From an uncultured Lachnoclostridium sp. (GTDB lineage: Bacteria > Bacillota > Clostridia > Lachnospirales > Lachnospiraceae): a stretch of 6,514 nt of DNA. Position numbers and translations under genes: made by a program. This document shows, piece by piece, positions 1 through 5,555 of the stretch. Every line of letters starts with the position of its first letter. Position 1 is the stretch's first letter. Location: positions 1-6,514 of the forward strand of contig CATZVV010000109.1 in the NCBI GenBank assembly GCA_958425285.1. Direction: 5' to 3'. Below the pieces are notes generated by a model. It worked only from the letters and a program-made list of their open reading frames with translations, did no database searches and was not told where the DNA came from.

Positions 1-1414
1 GAAATGCCGTCATAATATTAAAACCTAAAGCCGCAATTACATTTCCTATTCCTAAGGCTATGTTAGCCACTGTTAGACCAAGATTTTTAAAAAACTGAAT
101 TGCAACATTTATTCCACCAGTTATTATTCCGAATCCAGAATTTGCTTTATCTGTCATCTTTGCAATCCAATTTGCCAATGCCATTATTACCGCAATCAAA
201 GCAATAATCGCAATGATTACCAAAACAACTGGATTCGCAGCCATAAGTGCATTCCAAATTGTTTGCACGCCATTCATTATACCAGTGGCTGCTGCACACA
301 ATAACTGCCATCCATAATAAACCGCAAGTGCTGCAGCAATTCCCCATATAATCGGCTCTATAATCGACCAGTTATCAACAACGAAACTCCCAACAGAACC
401 TATTAAATCAAAAACCACAAGTACCGCATCAACCAATATCCCAAGCACATTAACGGCTGATGTTGCAAAACTTTGAAATCCGTCACTATTGGCAATTTGC
501 GAAATTTTCTGCAAAATAGGTTCCATTTTTTCTACAGCATCATTTTTAAACAATGTCCACATTTGCCCCCAAGTCATCTGCATGCCTTCAAAATCCTGAT
601 TTACCTGTTCCGCGGCTCCCATGATTGCATTTTTCACAGTATTCGCCGTAATCTCTCCATCCGCAGCCATTCCTCTAAGCTTTCCTATCGGAACGTCCAT
701 GTAATCCGCAATTGCCTGCATAATATTAGGTGAAGCCTCAAATACCGCATTAAATTCTTCACCACGGAGAACTCCCGAACCAAGCGCCTGCGTCAACTGC
801 AACATTGATGATGCCTGTTCCTGTTGTGTCGCTCCCGATATGACATACATCTTATTTAAAGTTTCCGTAAAGCGGACAACTTCATCATTTCCACTAAATG
901 CATCTCCTGCTCTTTGAGCAAATCCTGCAACCATTGAAGCTGTGGTAAGATAATCAGCTCTTGAGCGGTTTGCAGAATCCATTATTTTTTGTTCCAACTC
1001 GTCCACTGAGCCGCCATCATCTACTATCAAATTAAGCCGTGATTCGGTCTGCGACATACTGTCTGATAAATTTATCAGTTTTTGAGCTCCTTGAATTGAT
1101 GCATAAGTTGCAACTAATTGTTTTCCCTTTGTTAACAACCCATCAACCGCACCGCCTCCATGAGCCCACTTGTTATTTAATTCCGACTGGGAAGCGGCAG
1201 CTCTCGCAGATGCTGATGAGATATCATTTAACTGTTGTTCAGCAATATTAAGTCTTGCACTGGCGCCACTAATTTTTTCTATATTAAATGCATTTCCTGA
1301 TACAGCCTGTACCCTTTCAAATTCACCAATAACCGTAGTTAATGCACTTGTGATATTCATTAACGGTGCCGTCATCCTATCTGTTAACTGTATAGCCGTT
1401 TGAATTGTTGCCAT
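1..1414 (-). CDS. Tape measure protein, partial (C-terminus beyond left edge)
   Basis: This protein sets tail length and is later ejected into the host envelope. The frame is open from ATG 1414 to the left edge, giving 471 residues. The start MATIQTAIQLTDRMTAPLMN is typical of Firmicute tape measures. Residues of about 110-290 match the tape-measure N-terminal domain (TIGR02675-like), with SDSMSQTESRLNLIVDD, ALGSGVLRGEEFNAVFE, the region of PNIMQAIADYMDVP, and WGQMWTLFKND. Hydrophobic stretches follow near residues 325-345, 350-375 and 395-417; these are commonly seen and may enter the host membrane. AAAGGTAGG upstream (1430-1422) gives a modest ribosome site with 7 nt spacing. The gene follows the frameshifted chaperone by 4 nt, so the end of that frame may be coupled to this start. 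It lacks nothing expected within the part seen. Confidence 0.96.
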   Translation of the reverse strand, partial: MATIQTAIQLTDRMTAPLMNITSALTTVIGEFERVQAVSGNAFNIEKISGASARLNIAEQQLNDISSASARAAASQSELNNKWAHGGGAVDGLLTKGKQLVATYASIQGAQKLINLSDSMSQTESRLNLIVDDGGSVDELEQKIMDSANRSRADYLTTASMVAGFAQRAGDAFSGNDEVVRFTETLNKMYVISGATQQEQASSMLQLTQALGSGVLRGEEFNAVFEASPNIMQAIADYMDVPIGKLRGMAADGEITANTVKNAIMGAAEQVNQDFEGMQMTWGQMWTLFKNDAVEKMEPILQKISQIANSDGFQSFATSAVNVLGILVDAVLVVFDLIGSVGSFVVDNWSIIEPIIWGIAAALAVYYGWQLLCAAATGIMNGVQTIWNALMAANPVVLVIIAIIALIAVIMALANWIAKMTDKANSGFGIITGGINVAIQFFKNLGLTVANIALGIGNVIAALGFNIMTAF

Positions 1415-1418
1415 AACC

Positions 1419-2035
1419 TTACCTACCTTTACTCTTTCGCTCCAACTTCTTCTGTTCTTTTCTTTCCTGTTCTGCTTTTATATCAATAGAAGCAATAATG
1501 AACGCTTTTTCATTTCTTGGAAGACTTTCGAAAAAAGAAGGTGTCCAGTGGAATTTATGCAGACAGTAGTATGCATAATTCGCCTCTGAATCACCTTCAT
1601 TTATTAGTTTTTTGCTTCGTCCACCTTATCCTGCATTGTTTCAAAACCACTGTAATTCTGAATGAAATTTGCAAAATCATTGTACTCGCCCGGATTGTCG
1701 ATCATTGCCTTGATTAACTCCTCCGGTGTCATAACACCATATGAATCCTGCAAGTCTTTATTGTACAAATCCGGTGTCACCACTGATGCACACATTATGC
1801 CGGCGATGTACTTTGACGTATCAATTTTCTGCCGGTACATTCCGGGCTTACCTTTTACCGGAATTTCCGTTGTACAACTCTCTCTTATATCCTCTGATTC
1901 TTTGGTGGAAATAGCCCTGATTTCCCACAGCAGCGGATTTCCATCTTCATCACATAAACTTTTGGTTGCCGGAAACGTTGTTGTTTCCTTTTCCTTTTTA
2001 TTTTCCTTCAAAAACAATTTTAAATTTATAGCCAT
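1419..2035 (-). CDS. Tail assembly chaperone, long form made by -1 ribosomal frameshift
   Basis: This is the predicted fusion product, like lambda gpGT: 143 zero-frame residues to 1607, then a slip of -1 and 62 more codons from 1607 to 1422, with stop TAA at 1421-1419. The extension reads in part EGDSEANYAYYCLHKFHW, then PSFFESLPRNEKAFIIASID, and ends in a charged Lys/Glu helix. The Y-x-L-H-x-F-x-W, LP-x-x-E-K-A-F and A-S-I-D-I-K patterns are what I recall of the second half of XkdN-type chaperones. The extension frame has a stop at 1628-1626 and no ATG, GTG or early TTG start. It fills the otherwise unexplained 1603-1415 stretch and ends 4 nt before the tape measure ATG. Only a small share of ribosomes would be expected to make this form. 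Confidence 0.85.
1604..2035 (-). CDS. Tail assembly chaperone, short (unshifted) form, XkdN-like
   Basis: This 143-residue protein is the zero-frame product of the tail assembly chaperone gene, equivalent in role to lambda gpG. Such proteins bind the tape measure and help tube subunits assemble around it. Sequence features are MAINLKLFLKEN, a lysine/glutamate-rich stretch, PLLWEIRAIS near residue 35, IAGIMCASVVTPDLYNKDLQ near 81-100, and a helical end with TPEELIKAMIDNPGEYNDF. These fit the XkdN-like chaperones downstream of XkdM-like tubes. I choose ATG 2035: GAGAGGAG at 2050-2043 is 7 nt from it but only 1 nt from the alternative ATG at 2041. The gene ends in a slippery sequence directly followed by TAA, and a longer form is made by frameshifting (separate entry). 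Confidence 0.92.
   Translation of the reverse strand: MAINLKLFLKENKKEKETTTFPATKSLCDEDGNPLLWEIRAISTKESEDIRESCTTEIPVKGKPGMYRQKIDTSKYIAGIMCASVVTPDLYNKDLQDSYGVMTPEELIKAMIDNPGEYNDFANFIQNYSGFETMQDKVDEAKN
1607..1613 (-). other. Programmed -1 frameshift slippery heptamer A AAA AAC
   Basis: On the minus strand the chaperone gene ends GCA AAA AAC TAA. The last seven bases before the stop, A AAA AAC, fit the X XXY YYZ rule in the correct phase. The site lies inside the only interval (1625-1607) where a ribosome could move from the zero frame to the extension frame, bounded by the -1-frame stop at 1628-1626 and the zero-frame stop at 1606-1604. Slip-prone heptamers at this place are established for tail assembly chaperone genes of many tailed phages. 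Confidence 0.88.
1621..1627 (-). promoter_or_regulatory. Shine-Dalgarno-like AAGGTGG just upstream of the slippery site
   Basis: AAGGTGG ends 7 nt before the slippery heptamer and is not followed by a usable start codon. In bacterial dnaX an internal Shine-Dalgarno upstream of the slip site raises -1 frameshifting by pairing with 16S rRNA. The spacing here is a little short of that case. A stimulatory role is inference, since the bases also encode Lys-Val-Asp in the chaperone. Confidence 0.35.
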
Positions 2036-2042
2036 AAACATT

Positions 2043-2050
2043 CTCCTCTC
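2043..2050 (-). promoter_or_regulatory. Ribosome binding site fixing the ATG start at 2035
   Basis: GAGAGGAG lies in the 22 nt gap between the tube and chaperone genes. It is 7 nt from ATG 2035 but only 1 nt from ATG 2041, so the second ATG is chosen. Confidence 0.75.
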
Positions 2051-2057
2051 AAATAAA

Positions 2058-2540
2058 TTATTCCGTCATTCCTTTTAAAAGATTAAAAGGTGTGTTGATT
2101 GAAAAATCTTCAAATGTGAAATCCACATCTTCATCCAAATAATCCCCGTCCGCATCAAACTTTGCAAGAATGCCACCATCAATATTACATCCGTCAAAAA
2201 TCATAATCTGCTTTCCAGCAGAAGACGTAGGATCATCATTTGTAACCTGCGTGGTAAAATAAACATCCTCGCCAGTCTCCTTAAATCTTGCCATAAGCTG
2301 TCTGAATATGGACTGGTTATAATGAAGCGTTGCACTTCCTGTTCCACTCCAACCGGTAGATTTATTACCTTCACCTGTTCTTCCAAGAATTGGAACCGTA
2401 GTCTTTTTCTTTTCAAACTTTGCTTCAAAATTAATCATCTGCATAAAATTGTATCTCTTATCATCAATAGTGATAAAACACTGCGCCAACCTTGCCGAAA
2501 CACTGTCCTTGGCATTCATTGTTATATTATTCTCTGGCAT
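2058..2540 (-). CDS. Tail tube protein (XkdM-like)
   Basis: This 160-residue protein is the subunit of the inner tail tube through which DNA passes. It matches the XkdM / DUF2001 type: an N-terminal segment AKDSVSARLAQCFITIDD, the phrase FEAKFEKKKTTVPILGR near residues 38-54, GWSGTGSATLHYN near 63-75 with its typical glycine and strand pattern, FTTQVTNDDPTSSAGKQ near 94-110, and DGGILAKFDADGDYLDEDVDFTFEDF near 121-146, which is highly characteristic. ATG 2540 has GGAAGGAG at 2556-2549 with 8 nt spacing. A nearer ATG at 2544 is out of frame and soon stops. It lies between sheath and tail assembly chaperone as in PBSX. The assignment is secure. Confidence 0.96.
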   Translation of the reverse strand: MPENNITMNAKDSVSARLAQCFITIDDKRYNFMQMINFEAKFEKKKTTVPILGRTGEGNKSTGWSGTGSATLHYNQSIFRQLMARFKETGEDVYFTTQVTNDDPTSSAGKQIMIFDGCNIDGGILAKFDADGDYLDEDVDFTFEDFSINTPFNLLKGMTE

Positions 2541-2555
2541 TCATCTCACTCCTTC

Positions 2556-3836
2556 CTACTGAATAACTACTGTCATATACAACTGCTCCATTGTTCCCGA
2601 AACCGTAATCACATCATTAATTACAACCTTTCCTTTGCCGGAACCTTTTGTTACTTCAACATCACTGTCCGTGAAATTCTCAATTGCTCCAATTGCAACC
2701 AAATCTTTATGCATTGATACGATATCCGCCCAAAGTGATGCTCTTCCATTGTCGTCATTCAGTACACGTCCAATGTATTTTTCATTAAATAAAGTTGCCG
2801 TATCCGTAGCCAACTGGTCTGTAACCCGAACTGTCTGGTTGCTCTGGAACAATTCGTTTTTATTCTCTGTAATCGTTACCAGAGAATTAATGTCCGTCAG
2901 CACTCTGATATTTGAACCGCATCTGTGAAGAACAAATTCGCCCGATTTAATTGCGTTTTCTAATTGCGCCTGTGTATAGGATGCTTCAATCTCCAATTCG
3001 CCATCATAGAGCATATTTGTACATGATCGGTTTAACTCACACTGTGCCTGCGCACCTGTTATCCAAGGAATGATATCCGCACCATTCTTTACATTAATGA
3101 TACCTTCATCATCTGCTGCACAATCATGCAGGACACACTGAAATTTAATTCCCAAATCATTTCTCAAACGTTTGGTATATTCCGTGTACACCTTTTTAAC
3201 ATCATCCTCTTCTGTCATCACTCCCATCACATTGAACTGATAAGACTCCATTGCGTCCATATAAGCCTTGTGTGAAGCGCCACTGGCTGTGCCGTTGGTT
3301 CCACCAGTTAATGGAGTTCCTGCTGTTTCTTCCAGTGTTGCCTCTTTGTCGAATATTACAAAATCATTGTCCTGCAACCCTTCTGCACTGGCCACCGTCT
3401 GCTCATCCACAACATCCGCATCAATTACTGTTTTGACCTGATACTGCGTTTCCTCATCCACACTTTGCTTAATAATGATTTTAATATTGTTTCCTCTGGC
3501 ACCCTTATATTTTGCGCTTGCATACTTATTGGAAGCAGGTGTCCCTCCGGTATTAATCTTATAAAAATACACCGCATAAGCATGTTTGAAAATTTCACGC
3601 ACATACTTTAATTTGTCATGATTGTATTTGTAACCAAACACATTTAAGGCATTTTCCTCAAAATCCGCCGCCTCTACACGGAACACTCCATCATCCGGTC
3701 CCCAATCCAATTCCAACGGCATTGTTGCAATTCCTCTGGAATTTTCGTTCTTATCTAACACCGCACTTACTACATTGATGTAAGTTCCCGGAAGCACCTT
3801 ATTTTGAGCCACAAATGTTCCACCACCTAAAGCCAT
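2556..3836 (-). CDS. Tail sheath protein (XkdK-like)
   Basis: This 426-residue protein is the contractile sheath subunit that surrounds the tail tube and drives injection by contracting. The N-terminus MALGGGTFVAQNKVLPGTY is a hallmark of XkdK-type sheaths in Firmicutes. It is followed by the RGIATMPLELDWGP segment near residues 34-47, a KYKGARGNNIKI segment near 109-120 (typical of the sheath domain), and a C-terminal domain with DINSLVTITENKN, QLATDTATLFNEKYIGRV and the closing EQLYMTVVIQ strand that links neighbouring subunits. The length suits compact sheaths with few inserted surface domains. ATG 3836 abuts the upstream stop and has AAAGGTG at 3849-3843 with 6 nt spacing. The tube gene follows after 15 nt, the normal sheath-tube pairing. 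I am very sure of the assignment. Confidence 0.97.
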   Translation of the reverse strand: MALGGGTFVAQNKVLPGTYINVVSAVLDKNENSRGIATMPLELDWGPDDGVFRVEAADFEENALNVFGYKYNHDKLKYVREIFKHAYAVYFYKINTGGTPASNKYASAKYKGARGNNIKIIIKQSVDEETQYQVKTVIDADVVDEQTVASAEGLQDNDFVIFDKEATLEETAGTPLTGGTNGTASGASHKAYMDAMESYQFNVMGVMTEEDDVKKVYTEYTKRLRNDLGIKFQCVLHDCAADDEGIINVKNGADIIPWITGAQAQCELNRSCTNMLYDGELEIEASYTQAQLENAIKSGEFVLHRCGSNIRVLTDINSLVTITENKNELFQSNQTVRVTDQLATDTATLFNEKYIGRVLNDDNGRASLWADIVSMHKDLVAIGAIENFTDSDVEVTKGSGKGKVVINDVITVSGTMEQLYMTVVIQ

Positions 3837-4022
3837 TTACTTCACCTTTCCCTTTCTGAATTTTTCTATAATACCGTCAACTTCTTTGACTGTATATGTT
3901 CCGTTGTCATCTAATAAAGCTCTCACAATGTCAGATTGCTCCTTATACTTTTTTGAAGAAACAATCTGTTCCTTTGTAAACTTCACTTCACTTTCCTTTG
4001 TTGCTGTCTTTTTTTCTGACAT
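3837..4022 (-). CDS. Small hypothetical protein between tail terminator and sheath
   Basis: This 61-residue lysine- and glutamate-rich protein has no function I can name. After a charged, probably flexible N-terminus (about residues 1-15) comes FTKEQIVSSKKY, a helix with IVRALLDDNGTYTV, and a basic C-terminus EKFRKGKVK. Small proteins with the pattern TKEQLL-SKKY, LL-DD-YT-EVD and a GKVK end often sit directly before sheath genes in Firmicute myophages, from memory. It is therefore likely a conserved tail gene, not a chance ORF. It has the best Shine-Dalgarno in the window, AGGAGG at 4035-4030 with 7 nt spacing. Its ATG overlaps the terminator stop by one base and its TAA directly abuts the sheath ATG. 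A role in tail or sheath assembly is only inference from context. Confidence 0.8.
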   Translation of the reverse strand: MSEKKTATKESEVKFTKEQIVSSKKYKEQSDIVRALLDDNGTYTVKEVDGIIEKFRKGKVK

Positions 4023-4441
4023 TAATAAACCTCCTGTTTTATAACCTGTTCATCCATAAAATCTCCTGCCTGCTCTTCATAAGAAAAGAACGTATATGTA
4101 ACACTTACCGTAAGAATTTCATCAGAAATATCTGACGTAATAGAAGCCGCCATCATCTTATCTCCATTAACATCGATAAATCTGACCACATCCGCCAGCC
4201 GTTCAAAAACATCATTTATCTCCGTTTTTTTGTCCGGTCCTTTTGGGATGTACTGAACCGCAAATTGATAACTTCGTTTTATTCGATTTCCAAGAAAAAC
4301 AACCTTATTGGGATTTATGCAGTAAACAAAAAAACAAGGCTCCTGCAAGCCTTGCGAAACCGCCTCCGTATAAATCTCATAATCGTCTCCAAACACCCGA
4401 TATATGGCATTTGTAATTCCTTTTATAATCAAATTAATCAT
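4022..4441 (-). CDS. Phage tail terminator-like protein (XkdJ/YqbJ-like)
   Basis: This 139-residue protein probably forms the ring that ends tail-tube growth and joins the tail to the neck. The role is inferred from position (after gp10-like, before the sheath) and from similarity in layout to the XkdJ/YqbJ / DUF6838-type terminators. The sequence opens with a helix (MINLIIKGITNAIYRVFGDDY), then shows strands around PCFFVYCINPNK and YQFAVQYIP, a helix near NDVFERLADVVRFI, and a final strand pair near ILTVSVTYTFFSYEE. This alpha/beta pattern fits lambda gpU-like terminators. I choose ATG 4441, which overlaps the upstream TGA as ATGA and has CAGGAG at 4454-4449 with 7 nt spacing. The in-frame ATG at 4462 lies upstream of that ribosome site. 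The stop TAA shares one base with the next ATG. Confidence 0.82.
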   Translation of the reverse strand: MINLIIKGITNAIYRVFGDDYEIYTEAVSQGLQEPCFFVYCINPNKVVFLGNRIKRSYQFAVQYIPKGPDKKTEINDVFERLADVVRFIDVNGDKMMAASITSDISDEILTVSVTYTFFSYEEQAGDFMDEQVIKQEVY

Positions 4442-4842
4442 TTTATCGCTCCTGACAACCATTTCTGCAATTTTGTTTCAAGTATTCCCGGTGCAGACTG
4501 CCTTATCTCTTCTTCCGATATTGTAAGCATAAGCTTTCCCGGTACCCAGCCCTTATGATTTACGGTCCGGTGTCCGTATTCCACGTAAGATGCGTATTCT
4601 TTTGGATTGATGATTTGAATAATAAAATTACTTCCCACATGATTTACTTTTAGACCGTTAGTGCTCCATGCTCTTTGGAGCTCTCCTGTATCTACCGGAG
4701 TTCTTTCAACAGCCTTAGCAATCAGCCTCGCCGCCAGCTCTTTTGCACATTTTTCAAAAAAACTGCCTGCACTCTTATCCATCTGTTCAATATTACTTCG
4801 CAACCGTTTCAGTTGGTCAATATTAATTTTAACATCTCCCAT
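4438..4842 (-). CDS. HK97 gp10-like neck/tail-completion protein (XkdI/YqbI-like)
   Basis: This 134-residue protein belongs to the HK97-gp10_like group of small head-tail joining proteins encoded between head-closure and tail-terminator genes. The signature is clear. A helical first half (IDQLKRLRSNIEQM and the ELAARLIAKAVERTPVDTGEL region) is followed by a strand region with YASYVEYGHRT, then NHKGWVPGKLMLTISEEE, which is a very typical gp10/XkdI pattern. The TPVDTGxLxxAW motif is the usual mark of the family. I place the start at ATG 4842, where GGAAGGAG (4858-4851) sits 8 nt upstream. A longer reading from GTG 4860 would put that ribosome site inside the gene. The start overlaps the upstream stop (TAATG) and the end overlaps the next start (ATGA). 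Confidence 0.9.
   Translation of the reverse strand: MGDVKINIDQLKRLRSNIEQMDKSAGSFFEKCAKELAARLIAKAVERTPVDTGELQRAWSTNGLKVNHVGSNFIIQIINPKEYASYVEYGHRTVNHKGWVPGKLMLTISEEEIRQSAPGILETKLQKWLSGAIK
4449..4454 (-). promoter_or_regulatory. Ribosome binding site fixing the ATG start at 4441
   Basis: CAGGAG is 7 nt upstream of ATG 4441. The start codon overlaps the gp10-like stop as ATGA, so re-initiation by the same ribosome is likely. It argues against the in-frame ATG at 4462. Confidence 0.75.
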
Positions 4843-5201
4843 TATGCATTCTCCTTCCACAGTTCCAACATCACTTCCTGATGTGTAGAATACACTGCCG
4901 GACTGCCACTTCTTTTATATGATGTAGTCACACCTAGATGTGTAACGTCAATTCTTGAACCAGGTTTTACTTCAATTTCCGGTGCTAAAAATAATTTTAC
5001 CGACTGAATCATGGAAGTTGCAGTGTCACTTTCAGATGTAGACGGTATACTCTCAAATGATATTTTACACGCCTGATTTGAAACAGTTTCTTTGTCTGAA
5101 AAAGAAGTAACACCATCCACCTTATTCTTTACCTTTTCGATAATCGTACAAGTGTCGCAGTATTTTTCTTCGTAAATTTTCCTTACCATGTCGTAAATCA
5201 C
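4842..5201 (-). CDS. Head-closure (stopper) protein, YqbH/XkdH-like
   Basis: This 119-residue protein most likely forms the second neck ring, which closes the DNA channel after packaging (the role of SPP1 gp16 and of the YqbH/XkdH position in skin and PBSX). The assignment rests mainly on gene order and size. The sequence is rich in beta-strand and has an N-terminal helix (MVRKIYEEKY), a C-D-T-C pair at residues 15-18, a LFLAPEIEVKPGSRIDV segment in the second half and a C-terminal strand ending VMLELWKEN. The mid-protein APEIEVKPGSRI pattern is typical of head-closure proteins that define a small barrel. The GTG start at 5201 is preferred because AAGGGTGG lies at 5216-5209. The first ATG, at 5189, has no Shine-Dalgarno. 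It overlaps the previous gene by 4 bases (GTGA) and the next by 1 (TAATG). Confidence 0.8.
   Translation of the reverse strand: MIYDMVRKIYEEKYCDTCTIIEKVKNKVDGVTSFSDKETVSNQACKISFESIPSTSESDTATSMIQSVKLFLAPEIEVKPGSRIDVTHLGVTTSYKRSGSPAVYSTHQEVMLELWKENA
4851..4858 (-). promoter_or_regulatory. Ribosome binding site fixing the ATG start at 4842
   Basis: GGAAGGAG is 8 nt upstream of ATG 4842 and lies within the last codons of the head-closure gene. It rules against the upstream GTG at 4860, which would place this site inside the gp10-like gene. Confidence 0.8.
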
Positions 5202-5545
5202 TGAAATACCACCCTTCTATAACGATTTAACACTTTCGTATAGTTTTTCAAAACCGTTTCTGAATAATCAGACGATATATCTCCAAATGAAGTACTGGTG
5301 TCACCTATCGTAACACCAGTCACTTTTTGGGGTACATCCACACTTCCCAGTTTCTCGTTGCGATACAAGTCCACGCTCATTCTGATCAGAGTAAGATTCA
5401 ATTCTGCAGGCACTGATTCAATGTTACAATAGTTCTTTATGATTTCAGATGCATTGTCAAGAGCAAACTCAACAAGTACATCCTGTTCATCATCTTTGAT
5501 TCCAAGCAACTTTTTCACTTTGTCAACATTATCTGCCCTTGCCAT
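5198..5545 (-). CDS. Head-tail connector protein (gp6-like / YqbG-like)
   Basis: This 115-residue protein is probably the adaptor ring that docks under the portal and begins the neck. Its size, its mainly helical sequence and its position straight after the capsid gene fit the Phage_connect_1 / gp6-like group (SPP1 gp15, HK97 gp6, skin YqbG). Visible features are an N-terminal helix (DKVKKLLGI), the stretch EFALDNASEIIKNYCNI near residues 26-42, a helix carrying the SVDLYRNEKLG segment near 57-67, and a basic tail ending LNRYRRVVF. The ATG at 5545 has AGGAG at 5557-5553 with 7 nt spacing, and this site overlaps the capsid stop codon. The stop TGA shares a GTGA overlap with the next start, suggesting coupled translation. 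I am confident of the role and less so of the exact subfamily. Confidence 0.85.
   Translation of the reverse strand: MARADNVDKVKKLLGIKDDEQDVLVEFALDNASEIIKNYCNIESVPAELNLTLIRMSVDLYRNEKLGSVDVPQKVTGVTIGDTSTSFGDISSDYSETVLKNYTKVLNRYRRVVFQ
5209..5216 (-). promoter_or_regulatory. Ribosome binding site fixing the GTG start at 5201
   Basis: AAGGGTGG lies 7 nt upstream of GTG 5201 within the end of the connector gene. No comparable site precedes ATG 5189, so the GTG start that overlaps the connector stop is preferred. Confidence 0.6.
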
Positions 5546-5555
5546 ATGCCATCTC

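Noticed and set aside
147..347. 66-residue Cys-rich minus-strand frame that could look like a small metal-binding protein
   Set aside because: It is an alternate frame inside the tape measure gene; the cysteines come from out-of-phase reading of codons in the hydrophobic region.
1415..1603. Apparent intergenic gap before the tape measure gene
   Set aside because: It is coding in the -1 frame as the second half of the chaperone, so it is not a regulatory spacer.
1662..2078. 138-residue plus-strand open frame
   Set aside because: It lies opposite the chaperone gene, has no ribosome site or family resemblance, and reads as an antisense shadow.
2322..2717. 131-residue plus-strand open frame spanning the sheath-tube junction
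   Set aside because: It is antisense to two well-supported genes and their spacer, with Cys/His/Asn-rich sequence resembling no family.
4008..4014. A AAA AAG slippery heptamer in phase at codons 3-5 of the small gene
   Set aside because: A -1 slip would reach a TGA after six codons and produce nothing plausible; it is explained by Glu-Lys-Lys codons.
4438..4860. Longer gp10-like gene from GTG 4860
   Set aside because: The strong GGAAGGAG site would fall inside it, and ATG 4842 gives normal spacing and a TAATG overlap.
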